NCBI RefSeq assembly: GCF_000763055.1
Contig: NZ_KN214136.1
Coordinates: 301,036-365,035 of the forward strand
From: Collinsella sp. 4_8_47FAA
Lineage (GTDB): Bacteria > Actinomycetota > Coriobacteriia > Coriobacteriales > Coriobacteriaceae
Length of the DNA stretch: 64,000 nt
Reading direction: 5' to 3'
The position numbers were made by a program, and so were the translations under genes. The notes beneath the pieces are model-generated. The model worked only from the letters and a program-made list of their open reading frames with translations. It had not been told where the DNA came from and did no database searches. The stretch's first letter is position 1; the number at the start of each line of letters is the position of its first letter. Shown here one piece after another: positions 49,859 to 58,224 of this stretch.

Positions 49859-51141
49859 TGAAGATCCTTCTTGTAAATAAGTTTCATTGGCGCAAGGGTG
49901 GAAGCGAGACGTACTACTTTGCTCTTGCCGATGGTCTTCGCGCTCTTGGGCATGAAGTTGCCTTCTTCAGCATGGAGGATGAGCGTAATGAGCCGACTGA
50001 GTGGTCGCGTTACTTTGTAACGAATCGCGACTATAACGGACCGAGCTCTATTGTCGATAAGGCGAAGGCCGCGCAGGCACTTGTGTATTCCAAAGAGGCG
50101 CGCGAGAAGTTCGATGCGCTGTGCCGTGAATTCCAGCCCGATGTAATCCATCTCAATCTCACTCATAGGCAGATTACGTTTTCCATCTTGGACGCTCCTT
50201 GGCTAAAGCAGCATCCAACGCCGGTTGTGTATACCTCGCACGACTTGATTCTTGCTTGCCCGAGCTATCTTATGCTTGATTCCGAGGGCAACGTTTGCGA
50301 TTCGTGTCTCGGGGGTCATTTTGGCAATTGCCTTAAGAAGAAGTGCGTAAAGGGTTCGATCGCAAAAAGCGCGTTAGCGGTGGCTGAGGCGGAGTGGCTT
50401 AAACGGCACAAAACCTATTCACGTCTCGATCGCATCATCTGCCCGAGTGAGTTCATGCGGAACAAGTTTATTGAAGCGGGGCTTCCCGAGCGTCAGCTTG
50501 TCCTCATGCGGAATTTCCTGAATCCCGATTCGATGTCACGGGAAGTTGCCAACCAAAATAATGAAGATCCCTACATGCTGTATCTGGGACGCCTTTCTCG
50601 CGAGAAAGGCGTGTTAACGCTCGTGCATGCTTTTGAGAAGGCGGCACCGGTGATCCCTGATTGGCGTCTTGTTATTGCAGGCGATGGCCCTGAATGTGAT
50701 GCTGTGAAGGTCAAAGTTTCCGCAATGCCAAACGAAATAAGCTCGAGGATTGAGCTGGTTGGATATAAAACCGGTGACGCCCTGCGCGGACTTGTGAATC
50801 GAGCCACTCTGGCGGCTGCGCCGTCAGAGTGGCTCGAGAACGCGCCATATGCGGTTCTCGAGGCACTCGCCGCGGGCAAGCCCGTTATCGGTACGAACAT
50901 GGGCGGAATACCCGAGCTGGTACGTGAGGGTGAAACGGGCTTCCTGGCTGAAGCCCACGATGAGGCAGGACTCGCAGATGCAATCCGTAGGGGTGCGGCG
51001 GTGGCCGCCGATCCTGCGGCTTACGCCGCGATGAGCGCGCATTGCCGTTCATTCGTGGCAGAGAACTGTAATCAAGAGGAATACATCCGGAATCTCGTCT
51101 CCCTGTATCAAGAACTAATTGACCGGAAGGTGGTGGCCTAA
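49858..51141 (+). CDS. Glycosyltransferase family 4 with intragenic hairpins
   Basis: 427 residues, GT-B fold. N-terminal VNKFHWRKGGSETYYFAL, then a Cys-containing loop (CLGGHFGNCLKKKC). The C-terminal donor domain has LYLGRLSREKGVLTLVHAF and APSEWLENAPYAVLEALAAGKPVIG. Two DNA features stand out: a perfect 24-base palindrome at 50589-50612 inside the GRLSREKGV codons, and a near-continuous hairpin at 50799-50837 across the ATLAAAPSEW codons. Lower GC than the flanking genes. Sugar specificity unknown. Confidence 0.88.
   Translation: MKILLVNKFHWRKGGSETYYFALADGLRALGHEVAFFSMEDERNEPTEWSRYFVTNRDYNGPSSIVDKAKAAQALVYSKEAREKFDALCREFQPDVIHLNLTHRQITFSILDAPWLKQHPTPVVYTSHDLILACPSYLMLDSEGNVCDSCLGGHFGNCLKKKCVKGSIAKSALAVAEAEWLKRHKTYSRLDRIICPSEFMRNKFIEAGLPERQLVLMRNFLNPDSMSREVANQNNEDPYMLYLGRLSREKGVLTLVHAFEKAAPVIPDWRLVIAGDGPECDAVKVKVSAMPNEISSRIELVGYKTGDALRGLVNRATLAAAPSEWLENAPYAVLEALAAGKPVIGTNMGGIPELVREGETGFLAEAHDEAGLADAIRRGAAVAADPAAYAAMSAHCRSFVAENCNQEEYIRNLVSLYQELIDRKVVA
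50589..50612. repeat. Perfect 24-base intragenic palindrome in the GT4 gene
   Basis: ACGCCTTTCTCG followed by its exact reverse complement. No loop bases. It lies in the coding sequence for a conserved GT4 motif. Confidence 0.9.
50799..50837. repeat. Intragenic hairpin in the GT4 gene (13 + 4 base pairs)
   Basis: TCGAGCCACTCTG (50799-50811) pairs with CAGAGTGGCTCGA (50825-50837). Inside, G-T faces as a wobble, then CGGC (50813-50816) pairs with GCCG (50820-50823) around a TGC loop. Essentially an 18-base-pair stem. Confidence 0.9.
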
Positions 51142-51144
51142 CCC

Positions 51145-52281
51145 ATGGCCGAGAAGAAACTCAACGGAACCGTAATCGTAACGTACCGCTGCAACGCGCG
51201 CTGCACCATGTGCAACCGCTACAAGGCTCCCAGCCGTCCGGAGGAGGAGCTCTCCCTCGACGTGATCAAGAAGCTCCCGCGCATGTACTTCACCAACATC
51301 ACCGGTGGCGAGCCCTTCATCAGGACCGACCTTGCGGATATCGTGCGCGAGCTGTACAAGAAGTCCGACCGCATCGTCATCTCCACCAACGGCTTCTTCA
51401 CCGACCGCATCATCGCCCTTGCCGAGGAATTCCCCCAGGTGGGAATCCGCATCTCCATCGAGGGTCTGCAGCAGACCAACGATGAGATCCGCGGTCTCCA
51501 GAACGGCTTCAACCGCGGCTACGAGACGCTCAAGAAGCTCGTGGAAATGAAGCACCCGGACGTGGGCTTTGGCATGACGGTGCAGGATCGCAACGCTGCG
51601 GACTTGGTGCCGCTGTACAAGCTTTCCGACGAGCTCGGCATGGAGTTCGCCACCGCCAGCCTGCACAACAGCTTCTACTTTGTCGAGGCGAAGAACATCA
51701 TCAAGGACCGTCCCATGGTGGCCCAGAACTTCGAGGACCTGGTAAACGAGCTCCTCAAGTCCAACGAGCCCAAGAAGTGGTTCCGCGCGTACTTCAACAT
51801 GGGCCTCATCAACTACATCTATGGGCAGAAGCGCCTGCTCCCGTGCGATATGGCGTTCGACACGTTCTTCATCGACCCCTACGGCGACGTCATGCCCTGC
51901 AACGGCACCAAGGAGAAGCTCGTTATGGGCAACCTTAACGACGAGTCTTGGGATGAGCTGTGGGAGAGCGCCCAGGCCGAGAAAGTGCGCGGCTGCGTGC
52001 GCCACTGCGACCGCAACTGCTGGATGATCGGCTCCGTGTCTCCTGCCATGCACAAGTACATCTGGAAACCCGCGTCGTGGGTGCTGGCGCACAAGCTCAA
52101 GCCCGGCAAGAAGTTCGACATGCACGAGCTCCCCATCGTGCGCGACTACGAGTCGGGCAAGGTGACGAAGGAGGAGCTGGACGCTCTTTCCACCTGCGAC
52201 ATGCACGCCGCGATCAACGACGGCCTTTCCGACGCAAGCCGAGCCGACGCGCACGTGTACGAGACTGAGGAGGCGCTGTAG
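51145..52281 (+). CDS. Radical SAM protein with SPASM-like C-terminus
   Basis: 378 residues. The cluster motif CNARCTMC (C-x3-C-x2-C) lies at about residues 14-21, followed by TNITGGEPFIRTDL (SAM-binding GGEP). A C-terminal Cys set (LPCDMAFDTFFIDPYGDVMPC, here split LPCDMAFDTFF and GDVMPCNG; then GCVRHCDRNCW) suggests one or more auxiliary clusters. Such proteins often sit in polysaccharide loci, where their substrate is unproven. It starts three bases after the GT4 stop. Its GC-rich, C-ending codons differ from the preceding gene. Confidence 0.85.
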   Translation: MAEKKLNGTVIVTYRCNARCTMCNRYKAPSRPEEELSLDVIKKLPRMYFTNITGGEPFIRTDLADIVRELYKKSDRIVISTNGFFTDRIIALAEEFPQVGIRISIEGLQQTNDEIRGLQNGFNRGYETLKKLVEMKHPDVGFGMTVQDRNAADLVPLYKLSDELGMEFATASLHNSFYFVEAKNIIKDRPMVAQNFEDLVNELLKSNEPKKWFRAYFNMGLINYIYGQKRLLPCDMAFDTFFIDPYGDVMPCNGTKEKLVMGNLNDESWDELWESAQAEKVRGCVRHCDRNCWMIGSVSPAMHKYIWKPASWVLAHKLKPGKKFDMHELPIVRDYESGKVTKEELDALSTCDMHAAINDGLSDASRADAHVYETEEAL

Positions 52282-52353
52282 TGCAGCCGGGTGGAAAAAT
52301 CGAATGCAAAAATTCAGAAATAGCGGTTGCTCGATATCAATCGGAGGAAACAC

Positions 52354-53457
52354 GTGAAAGTATCCTGCATAACCAGGCACGCAATCTCTAATTATGGCTC
52401 CCTACTCCAGGCATATGCGACACAACGAGCGGTAGAGAGCTTGGGGCATGAGTTCGAGATTATGGACTATGTACCTGCTTGTGAGGACGTATCCCAGCAG
52501 GTGAGGACGCTTCTTTCGACAAAGCCGTCCTGGAACGGGAACCCGTTGAAGAAGTCTGTCTACAGACTTCTGATGGAGCCTGAGACAAGGGTGGCGGGCA
52601 AGCGGTTTGCGCGTGAGCGTTCCCAGCTGCTTAAGATGAGCCCTCACTATGCATCCCTGGAGGAGCTGAAGGCTAATCCGCCCAAGGCCGATGTCTATAT
52701 GACTGGAAGCGATCAGGTGTGGGGTCCCATCAGCTCGGGCGCATACGACCTGTCATACGCGCTTGAGTTTGCTCCCGAGGGCGCAAGGCGCATCTCATAT
52801 GCGGCAAGCTTTGGTAAGAAGAATATCCCGGATAGCGTGCGCCCCAGGTTTCTCGAGGACCTTCGAGCATATGAGGCCGTGTTCGTACGCGAGGATGCCG
52901 CGCGCGAGCAGCTTGCCTCGTGGGGCATAGAGGCCGGACAGGTTGTCGATCCCACGCTGCTGCTTGATGGCGAGGCGTGGAGAAGGATGGCGGCACCTGC
53001 CCCGAAGGGCGAATACATCCTCGTCTACCAGATTCACAGCGACCCGACGGTGGGGCAGTACGCCGTGAAGGTTGCCAAAAAGCTTGGCTTGCCCCTGATA
53101 CGGATCTCCGCAAGCCTGCACCAGGCCTCACGCGAGGGCAAGTTCAAGTGGCTGCCGACGCTTGCTGAGTTTCTCTCGTATGTCGACAACGCAGCATGCC
53201 TAGTCACGGACTCGTTCCACGGTACGGCTTTTGCCATAAATCTCAATACGCCGCTGGTAGAAGTGCTGCCCAAGAACGGAACCTCGAGCAGGAACGTGAG
53301 TATTCTGCGACTCACGGACCTCACGGACAGAGTGCTTCAGAATCTAGATGATGTCGAGTTAGCATCCAAGCAGATTGACTTTGGTCGGGTCAACGACGTG
53401 ATGGGTGCGGAGAGGGAGAAGTCCCTAGCGCAGCTCAAGAGCATGATTGAGGAGTAG
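52354..53457 (+). CDS. Polysaccharide pyruvyl transferase family protein (copy 1)
   Basis: Family members add pyruvate ketals to glycans or, in many uncharacterised cases, have unknown glycan-modifying roles. 367 residues. It begins SCITRHAISNYGSLLQAYA (family N-terminal motif NYGxxLQxYA). DVYMTGSDQVWGP is the central motif and LVTDSFHGTAFAINL the C-terminal signature. GTG 52354 is chosen because TCGGAGGAAACAC immediately precedes it. A palindrome pair lies at 52534-52571. Followed four bases later by an FrhB-like gene, an arrangement partly repeated by the pair at 58225 and 60805. Confidence 0.85.
   Translation: MKVSCITRHAISNYGSLLQAYATQRAVESLGHEFEIMDYVPACEDVSQQVRTLLSTKPSWNGNPLKKSVYRLLMEPETRVAGKRFARERSQLLKMSPHYASLEELKANPPKADVYMTGSDQVWGPISSGAYDLSYALEFAPEGARRISYAASFGKKNIPDSVRPRFLEDLRAYEAVFVREDAAREQLASWGIEAGQVVDPTLLLDGEAWRRMAAPAPKGEYILVYQIHSDPTVGQYAVKVAKKLGLPLIRISASLHQASREGKFKWLPTLAEFLSYVDNAACLVTDSFHGTAFAINLNTPLVEVLPKNGTSSRNVSILRLTDLTDRVLQNLDDVELASKQIDFGRVNDVMGAEREKSLAQLKSMIEE
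52534..52571. repeat. Two adjacent intragenic palindromes in pyruvyltransferase gene
   Basis: AACGGG-AA-CCCGTT (52534-52547), then AGAAGTCTGT-CT-ACAGACTTCT (52550-52571). Both are in coding sequence. Confidence 0.85.
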
Positions 53458-53461
53458 GGCA

Positions 53462-54589
53462 TTGTCAAACGTTGGCACTAGGACGGTATGCAAGAAGGAT
53501 ATGTGCGCTGGCTGTATGGCCTGCGTCGATTCATGCCGACATGGAGCGATTGCCATTGAGGATACGATTGAGGCGTATAACGCCCGTATTGATCCTACAA
53601 GGTGCGTGGGATGTGGACTGTGCGAGAAAACGTGTCCCCAGATGGTATCCCCATCTTCGTTGCGTCCTCTCGAGTGGCTACAGGGGTGGGCGAAAGATAC
53701 ATCGCTCAGAATGTCATCTTCGTCCGGGGGTCTGGCTACGGCCATCTCGGAGGCGTTTGTGGCGTCAAATGGATTAGTGTGTTCATGTGCACAGGAGGGC
53801 GGTGAGTTCCGGTTCCACCTCACTTCTGATGCGGATTACTTGAGGAGGGCTCAAGGCTCCAAATACGTCAAAAGCAATCCGCTTGGTGCGTACCGCGAGG
53901 TTAGGGAGGCCCTGCAAGGTGGTCAAAGGGTTCTCTTTATCGGTCTTCCTTGTCAGGTTGCTGCGATGCGTAACTTCGTTGGAAGCCGTTTAGCCGATTC
54001 CCTTTACACCATCGACCTTATCTGTCATGGTTCACCGTCCCCCAAGGTCCTGAGCCGATTCTTGGAAGAGACAGGTAACAACCTGTCTAATGAGCTGATA
54101 CTGGACTTTCGAAAGAAAGTCCAGTTTCAGCTCCGCTATCGCGGAGCTGAAACTGTGGGTAGGACGGGTGTCCGCGATCGCTACTCGATTGCTTTCCTCT
54201 CGGGTTTACCGTATACGGAAGGCTGCTACTCCTGCCGCTACGCCAAGGGTGATCGTGTCTCCGATATTACGCTTGGCGATTCATGGGGTAGCGAGCTTTC
54301 TGATGAGGTCGCGAACGGGATATCCCTCGCACTTGTGCAGACAGACAAGGGTCGAGAACTGTTAGAAATGACGGACCTTGAGCTTTTGCCGGTTGATCCT
54401 GGTCTAGCTGTGGCCAACAATGAACAGCTTCAACGTCCTTCGACGAAGCCCATAGAAAGAAATACCTTTATGGACGGCTTTCGTAACGGGGTACGGGTCA
54501 ACCGACTCGTTCTCAGGGCGAGGCCAAAAGACTGCGCCAAGTACTTGGTCAAGGATATACTGCTTGCACTGGGTTTGCTCAGGGGTTAA
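53462..54589 (+). CDS. FrhB-like iron-sulfur protein (F420 hydrogenase/dehydrogenase beta-subunit family), copy 1
   Basis: 375 residues. The N-terminal ferredoxin-like part has two four-Cys sets: CAGCMACVDSCRHGA and CVGCGLCEKTCPQ. The FrhB-like domain follows: SSSSGGLATAISEAF, GSKYVKSNPLGAY, FIGLPCQVAAMRNF, DLICHGSPSPKV and DITLGDSWG. This family is common in gut polysaccharide loci next to pyruvyltransferase-like genes; its reaction is not established and F420 use is doubtful here. TTG 53462 is the likely start, seven bases after GGAG. Three tandem hairpins lie at 54069-54155. Confidence 0.83.
   Translation: MSNVGTRTVCKKDMCAGCMACVDSCRHGAIAIEDTIEAYNARIDPTRCVGCGLCEKTCPQMVSPSSLRPLEWLQGWAKDTSLRMSSSSGGLATAISEAFVASNGLVCSCAQEGGEFRFHLTSDADYLRRAQGSKYVKSNPLGAYREVREALQGGQRVLFIGLPCQVAAMRNFVGSRLADSLYTIDLICHGSPSPKVLSRFLEETGNNLSNELILDFRKKVQFQLRYRGAETVGRTGVRDRYSIAFLSGLPYTEGCYSCRYAKGDRVSDITLGDSWGSELSDEVANGISLALVQTDKGRELLEMTDLELLPVDPGLAVANNEQLQRPSTKPIERNTFMDGFRNGVRVNRLVLRARPKDCAKYLVKDILLALGLLRG
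54069..54155. repeat. Three tandem intragenic hairpins in FrhB-like gene 1
   Basis: H1: AGACAGGT (54069-54076) with ACCTGTCT (54081-54088), loop AACA. H2: ACTGGACTTTC (54100-54110) with GAAAGTCCAGT (54115-54125), loop GAAA. H3: CAGTTTCAGCTCCGC (54122-54136) with GCGGAGCTGAAACTG (54141-54155), loop TATC. H2 and H3 share four bases, so they compete at that edge. Confidence 0.92.
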
Positions 54590-54635
54590 CACATCGAGAG
54601 CGTTTGCTTTAGGCATTAATGATAAGGTAATCCAT

Positions 54636-55574
54636 ATGTTGAGTAATTCCAAGGTGCCAAAGTGCGTCGTATTAATGGCGTCATACAACGGCATCCCATT
54701 TATTTCAGAACAAATTGACAGCATTCTCTCGCAGGCTGAAGTTGACGTACGTCTTTTTGTCCGTGATGACGGGTCATCTGATGGTACTCGTGATCTTCTG
54801 CAGCGCTATGCAGATGAGGGCAGTCTGACTTTGTTAACAGGAGAAAACCTAGGACCTGCTTTAGGGTTTTTGACGTTGTTGCGGAATGCTCCCGAAGCTG
54901 ATTACTATGCGTTTTCCGACCAAGATGATATTTGGGATAGCGATAAACTGATAACTGCGATTAAACAGCTTAAGAAGCAGGAGAATTTGGCTCTTTATCA
55001 TTGCAATTCAAGACTTGTAGATTCAGCTGGTAATGAGATGGGCCGGTTAACCTATGGGCAACAAAGGTGCATATCTTATCGAGATAACGACCCTCTCAAC
55101 CAGCTTTGCATTGGGTCACCTATGGGATGTACGCAAGTATTTGATAGGCGTATTTGGGAAGTTGTTTGCTTGCATGAGCTGCCCCATCCCGTCATCATGC
55201 ATGATAAGCTGATAGCTAATCTATGCGTGCTGCTGGGTTATCGGATTGTTTTCGATGCTTCTCCTCATATGGGATATCGCCAGCATGGTCGTAATGTGGT
55301 CGGTGTGAGTACTGATTTACCATCTAAAGTGATTGAGAAAATCAATAGTTTTTGTCATCCGCGAGAGATTACTCTTGCAAAGCAAGTTACTGGACTTCTT
55401 TCAACTTATTCCGACTGCATTCTTCCTCCAGAGCGTGCTCTTGGAGAGTTGGTATCGAAAATGGACGCTTCTTTCATGGCTAGGTGCAGGGTTTCTTTCT
55501 CTTCGAGGCTGAATTTCGGCAGTCTACAAGAGGGCCTTTTCAATAGATCTCTCCTCTTGTTTGGGAAGCGATGA
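54636..55574 (+). CDS. Glycosyltransferase family 2 (rhamnosyltransferase-like)
   Basis: 312 residues, GT-A fold. CVVLMASYNGIPFISEQIDSI-type N-terminus (quoted part: VVLMASYNGIPFISEQ), then FVRDDGSSDGTRDLL, and AFSDQDDIWDSDKL containing the DxD-like metal site. The start is ATG 54636 with AAGG upstream. It is one of the most AT-rich genes in the window, suggesting separate acquisition. It is followed one base later by the next glycosyltransferase-like gene. Confidence 0.9.
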   Translation: MLSNSKVPKCVVLMASYNGIPFISEQIDSILSQAEVDVRLFVRDDGSSDGTRDLLQRYADEGSLTLLTGENLGPALGFLTLLRNAPEADYYAFSDQDDIWDSDKLITAIKQLKKQENLALYHCNSRLVDSAGNEMGRLTYGQQRCISYRDNDPLNQLCIGSPMGCTQVFDRRIWEVVCLHELPHPVIMHDKLIANLCVLLGYRIVFDASPHMGYRQHGRNVVGVSTDLPSKVIEKINSFCHPREITLAKQVTGLLSTYSDCILPPERALGELVSKMDASFMARCRVSFSSRLNFGSLQEGLFNRSLLLFGKR

Positions 55575-55575
55575 T

Positions 55576-56853
55576 ATGAGTAAAAGCATCCCCAAACCGC
55601 ACAATAGTGGGTACGTCCTAGCGCTTGCCTTTTGCGACTATCTCAAGGACAAGACCGGCACCCCAAAGGCTATTATGGCGAGTCAGCAGGCCATGGCGTC
55701 GCACGGTATAAGTTACGTCTATCTCCACTCGGTTAAGAAGACCCTGTTCAGGGACGACCAGATGCTATTTTGCGAATTCGGGGTTACGGTCGACGGGGTG
55801 GAGGCTGGTGTTTTCAGTATTGCCCAGGTGTGCGAGGCCCTTTGCAGCTGGCAAAAAAGCGGCTTCAGCCTTCTTGAGCTTCATATCCACCACCTTCTGT
55901 ACGTGAGCCTTGAGAAAGTCTCCGAACTGCTAAAAGTTACAGGCAAAACACCGGTCAGGGCCTTTCTCCACGACTATTACCTGTGTTGTACAAGCTATAA
56001 CCTCCAAAATAGGAGCGGCTTTTGTGACAGCTCAATGCTCGGCGACGCTCCCTGCGAGAAATGCCCCCACTTCAGTAACAGCCTTCGTGTGGAGTCGAAG
56101 ATCCAAGGGCTGTTTGACTCCATCAAAAATCTCCGTTTTGTTGCACCTTCGACCTATACGAAGAATCGGTTTCTCTCATTCAGGCCCCAATACGAGGGCC
56201 TTGTTGATGTAATACCGCACCAAAAGCTGCTTGGAGAGTATCTGGGCAACAGACGTCCTCTGAACGCAGGGGAGCGCATCAGGGTTGCCTTTCTGGGGAT
56301 GCCGAGGAAGACAAAGGGCTGGGAGACCTGGCTTCGCCTCGTATCTGCGGTCGATGAACAAGAGTACGAGTTCTTCGTCTTCAACAGCTCGAACGATATG
56401 TATCCAGGGATGAACAAGCGGTTTGTCGAATTTGATGAGAAGCACCCAAATGCCATGACCGACTCTCTCAGGGAGTGCGAGATTGCCATCGTTGTCATGT
56501 GGCCATCTTGTCCAGAGACCTATAGCTACACCTGTATGGAATCTTACTCCGCAAACGCTTATACGATTTCGAGTGCATGTGCAGGCAATGTCGCCGACTT
56601 TGTCGTTGAGCATGGGTCCGGTTTGGTGCTGAATAACGAGGAGGAGCTAATCGGGCTGTTTAGGGATAAGAGCCGGCTTATCAGGGAGGTCAATCGTTTC
56701 AGGAGCGGAAAGCCTGGTCCGCTCGATCTTGTCGATTCAGATGAGATCGTAGACCTGCTTCCATGCTCCTCGGTAGGTCTCAACACGGGAGTTCACATGC
56801 ACACGAGGCTGATTGAACGTGTGCTGCTGGAGGTACTCAATGCAAGATCATAG
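55576..56853 (+). CDS. Glycosyltransferase-like protein (GT4-type, divergent)
   Basis: 425 residues. The middle has FLHDYYLCCTSYNLQ followed by a Cys-rich stretch (GDAPCEKCPHF), a pattern seen in some GT4-like proteins after the HDxx motif. The C-terminal half has RIRVAFLGMPRKTKGWETW and PSCPETYSYTCMESYSANAY, a divergent form of the GT4 donor-site E-x7-E region. It has no membrane segments. A role as the third or fourth transferase of the repeat unit is inferred from position. It overlaps the polymerase gene by 14 bases. Confidence 0.7.
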   Translation: MSKSIPKPHNSGYVLALAFCDYLKDKTGTPKAIMASQQAMASHGISYVYLHSVKKTLFRDDQMLFCEFGVTVDGVEAGVFSIAQVCEALCSWQKSGFSLLELHIHHLLYVSLEKVSELLKVTGKTPVRAFLHDYYLCCTSYNLQNRSGFCDSSMLGDAPCEKCPHFSNSLRVESKIQGLFDSIKNLRFVAPSTYTKNRFLSFRPQYEGLVDVIPHQKLLGEYLGNRRPLNAGERIRVAFLGMPRKTKGWETWLRLVSAVDEQEYEFFVFNSSNDMYPGMNKRFVEFDEKHPNAMTDSLRECEIAIVVMWPSCPETYSYTCMESYSANAYTISSACAGNVADFVVEHGSGLVLNNEEELIGLFRDKSRLIREVNRFRSGKPGPLDLVDSDEIVDLLPCSSVGLNTGVHMHTRLIERVLLEVLNARS

Positions 56854-58222
56854 GCATGCGAGGCTCGTTATAAATAAAGCGGAGGAGCGGGCTGGTCGAA
56901 GAGGTCGTTGGTATCTCCCTAATAAGCAAGGCGTTCTAACCGTTTGCATGGGTGACCTGGCGGATGCGACGATCATTATAGGTATCTTGGCGCAGGTTTT
57001 CTTCCTTGAGTACTATGGTCTGGGGCGATACCTCAACTGGGTAATTACCGGCATGATTTGCGTGAGGGCGCTCTTCTCCGGATGGAAATATAGCGGTAGA
57101 GCGCTACTACTTGGGCTGATTACCGTTGCAGGGTGGCTGTCTGGTGCCCTCTTGGGTGGCAATATGGAAACGTTTAGGGCGAATATTTTGCTGCTCCTCT
57201 ACCCGTTTGTCTATACGCTTTACTTCTTTCTTTTGGTCACTAACAAGAGGGATTTTCTTCTTGGACTCTTTGATGCAGGTTTTCCGGTCTTCAACGCCAT
57301 ATTGCTTCTCAATATGGCGATCATGTTTATCCAGTACTCTACCCATGGGATGATCGCTGCGACAACGAACGACATCAGTTACTTCGAGGACAATATCTCC
57401 GGCCTGTTCTCTTATGCGACCGTCCATGCGGTGGCCCTTTACACTTCATTCGTCGTGCTCTACAACTTCGTCTGGATTAGGAGGCTTCGGGGTCCTCTCT
57501 GGCCATCCCTTGCCATCGCTTACAACGTCTGCCTTATCGTCCTGTCCTTCTATCTTGCGACACTCAACGATAATAAGGCGCTCTTCATAATCCTTCCTCT
57601 CGTTTTAGTGATGTTCTGGCTTATTTCAGTCATGAGAGGAGAAGCGGATGTTTCGGGTCCCTTCTTTTGGCTTGTCGCCTTGTATTTTATCCTGACAATT
57701 GCATACGCCTTGGTGCCTGCGTTCCAGATCCTCGTGGATACGCAAGTGTTTGGTCTGTTCGATATGGTTGGCAGTTCAGCTTCCGTCGGTACTGCTGCCG
57801 ACGGCAGTAACGAGAGGATTGCTATCATCGGCTTCGCTCTCTTGAGACCGGCTACATGGAGTCTCGGAGAGGGTCTTGGAGCCTCAAGCTTCTACGCGTC
57901 CGGGTTCATGTCGTTTAACCACTTTGGTCAAGCGGATATGGGGTCTTTCTTGATTCTCATGGGGGTTTGGGAGACGGCAGCGTATGTAGCGTTTTTCCAC
58001 TCCGTGGTTAGTGAGTTTATGGAGCAGGAAAAAGGATCTAATGGCCGGATTGTTCGTTTGCTCCTTTTGCTAACAATTCTTATTACCTTTCTGTATACGC
58101 AGTGCTTTACAAGGGTGAACTGCTGCTTGTGCCTACTGCTGCTCTGTGGAGCGCTGGCTTGGTCGTGGAATTCCTCGGCTGCAGACTATTTGATTATTGA
58201 TAGAGACGAAGAACAGGTTTGA
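56840..58222 (+). CDS. Wzy-like O-antigen/exopolysaccharide polymerase
   Basis: 460 residues with about ten to twelve hydrophobic helices, no strong sequence signature, and a large loop around residues 310-360 containing GSNERIAIIGFALLRP. This N-E-R plus late G-x-G-x-S arrangement (SLGEGLGASSF) is typical of Wzy/WaaL-type polymerases. ATG 56840 is supported by CTGGAGG just upstream inside the previous gene. Being the only polytopic non-flippase in the locus supports the call. A hairpin with 10-base arms lies at 57295-57319. Confidence 0.75.
   Translation: MQDHRHARLVINKAEERAGRRGRWYLPNKQGVLTVCMGDLADATIIIGILAQVFFLEYYGLGRYLNWVITGMICVRALFSGWKYSGRALLLGLITVAGWLSGALLGGNMETFRANILLLLYPFVYTLYFFLLVTNKRDFLLGLFDAGFPVFNAILLLNMAIMFIQYSTHGMIAATTNDISYFEDNISGLFSYATVHAVALYTSFVVLYNFVWIRRLRGPLWPSLAIAYNVCLIVLSFYLATLNDNKALFIILPLVLVMFWLISVMRGEADVSGPFFWLVALYFILTIAYALVPAFQILVDTQVFGLFDMVGSSASVGTAADGSNERIAIIGFALLRPATWSLGEGLGASSFYASGFMSFNHFGQADMGSFLILMGVWETAAYVAFFHSVVSEFMEQEKGSNGRIVRLLLLLTILITFLYTQCFTRVNCCLCLLLLCGALAWSWNSSAADYLIIDRDEEQV
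57295..57319. repeat. Intragenic hairpin in the wzy-like gene
   Basis: CGCCATATTG (57295-57304) and CAATATGGCG (57310-57319) around CTTCT. Confidence 0.85.
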
Positions 58223-58224
58223 AC

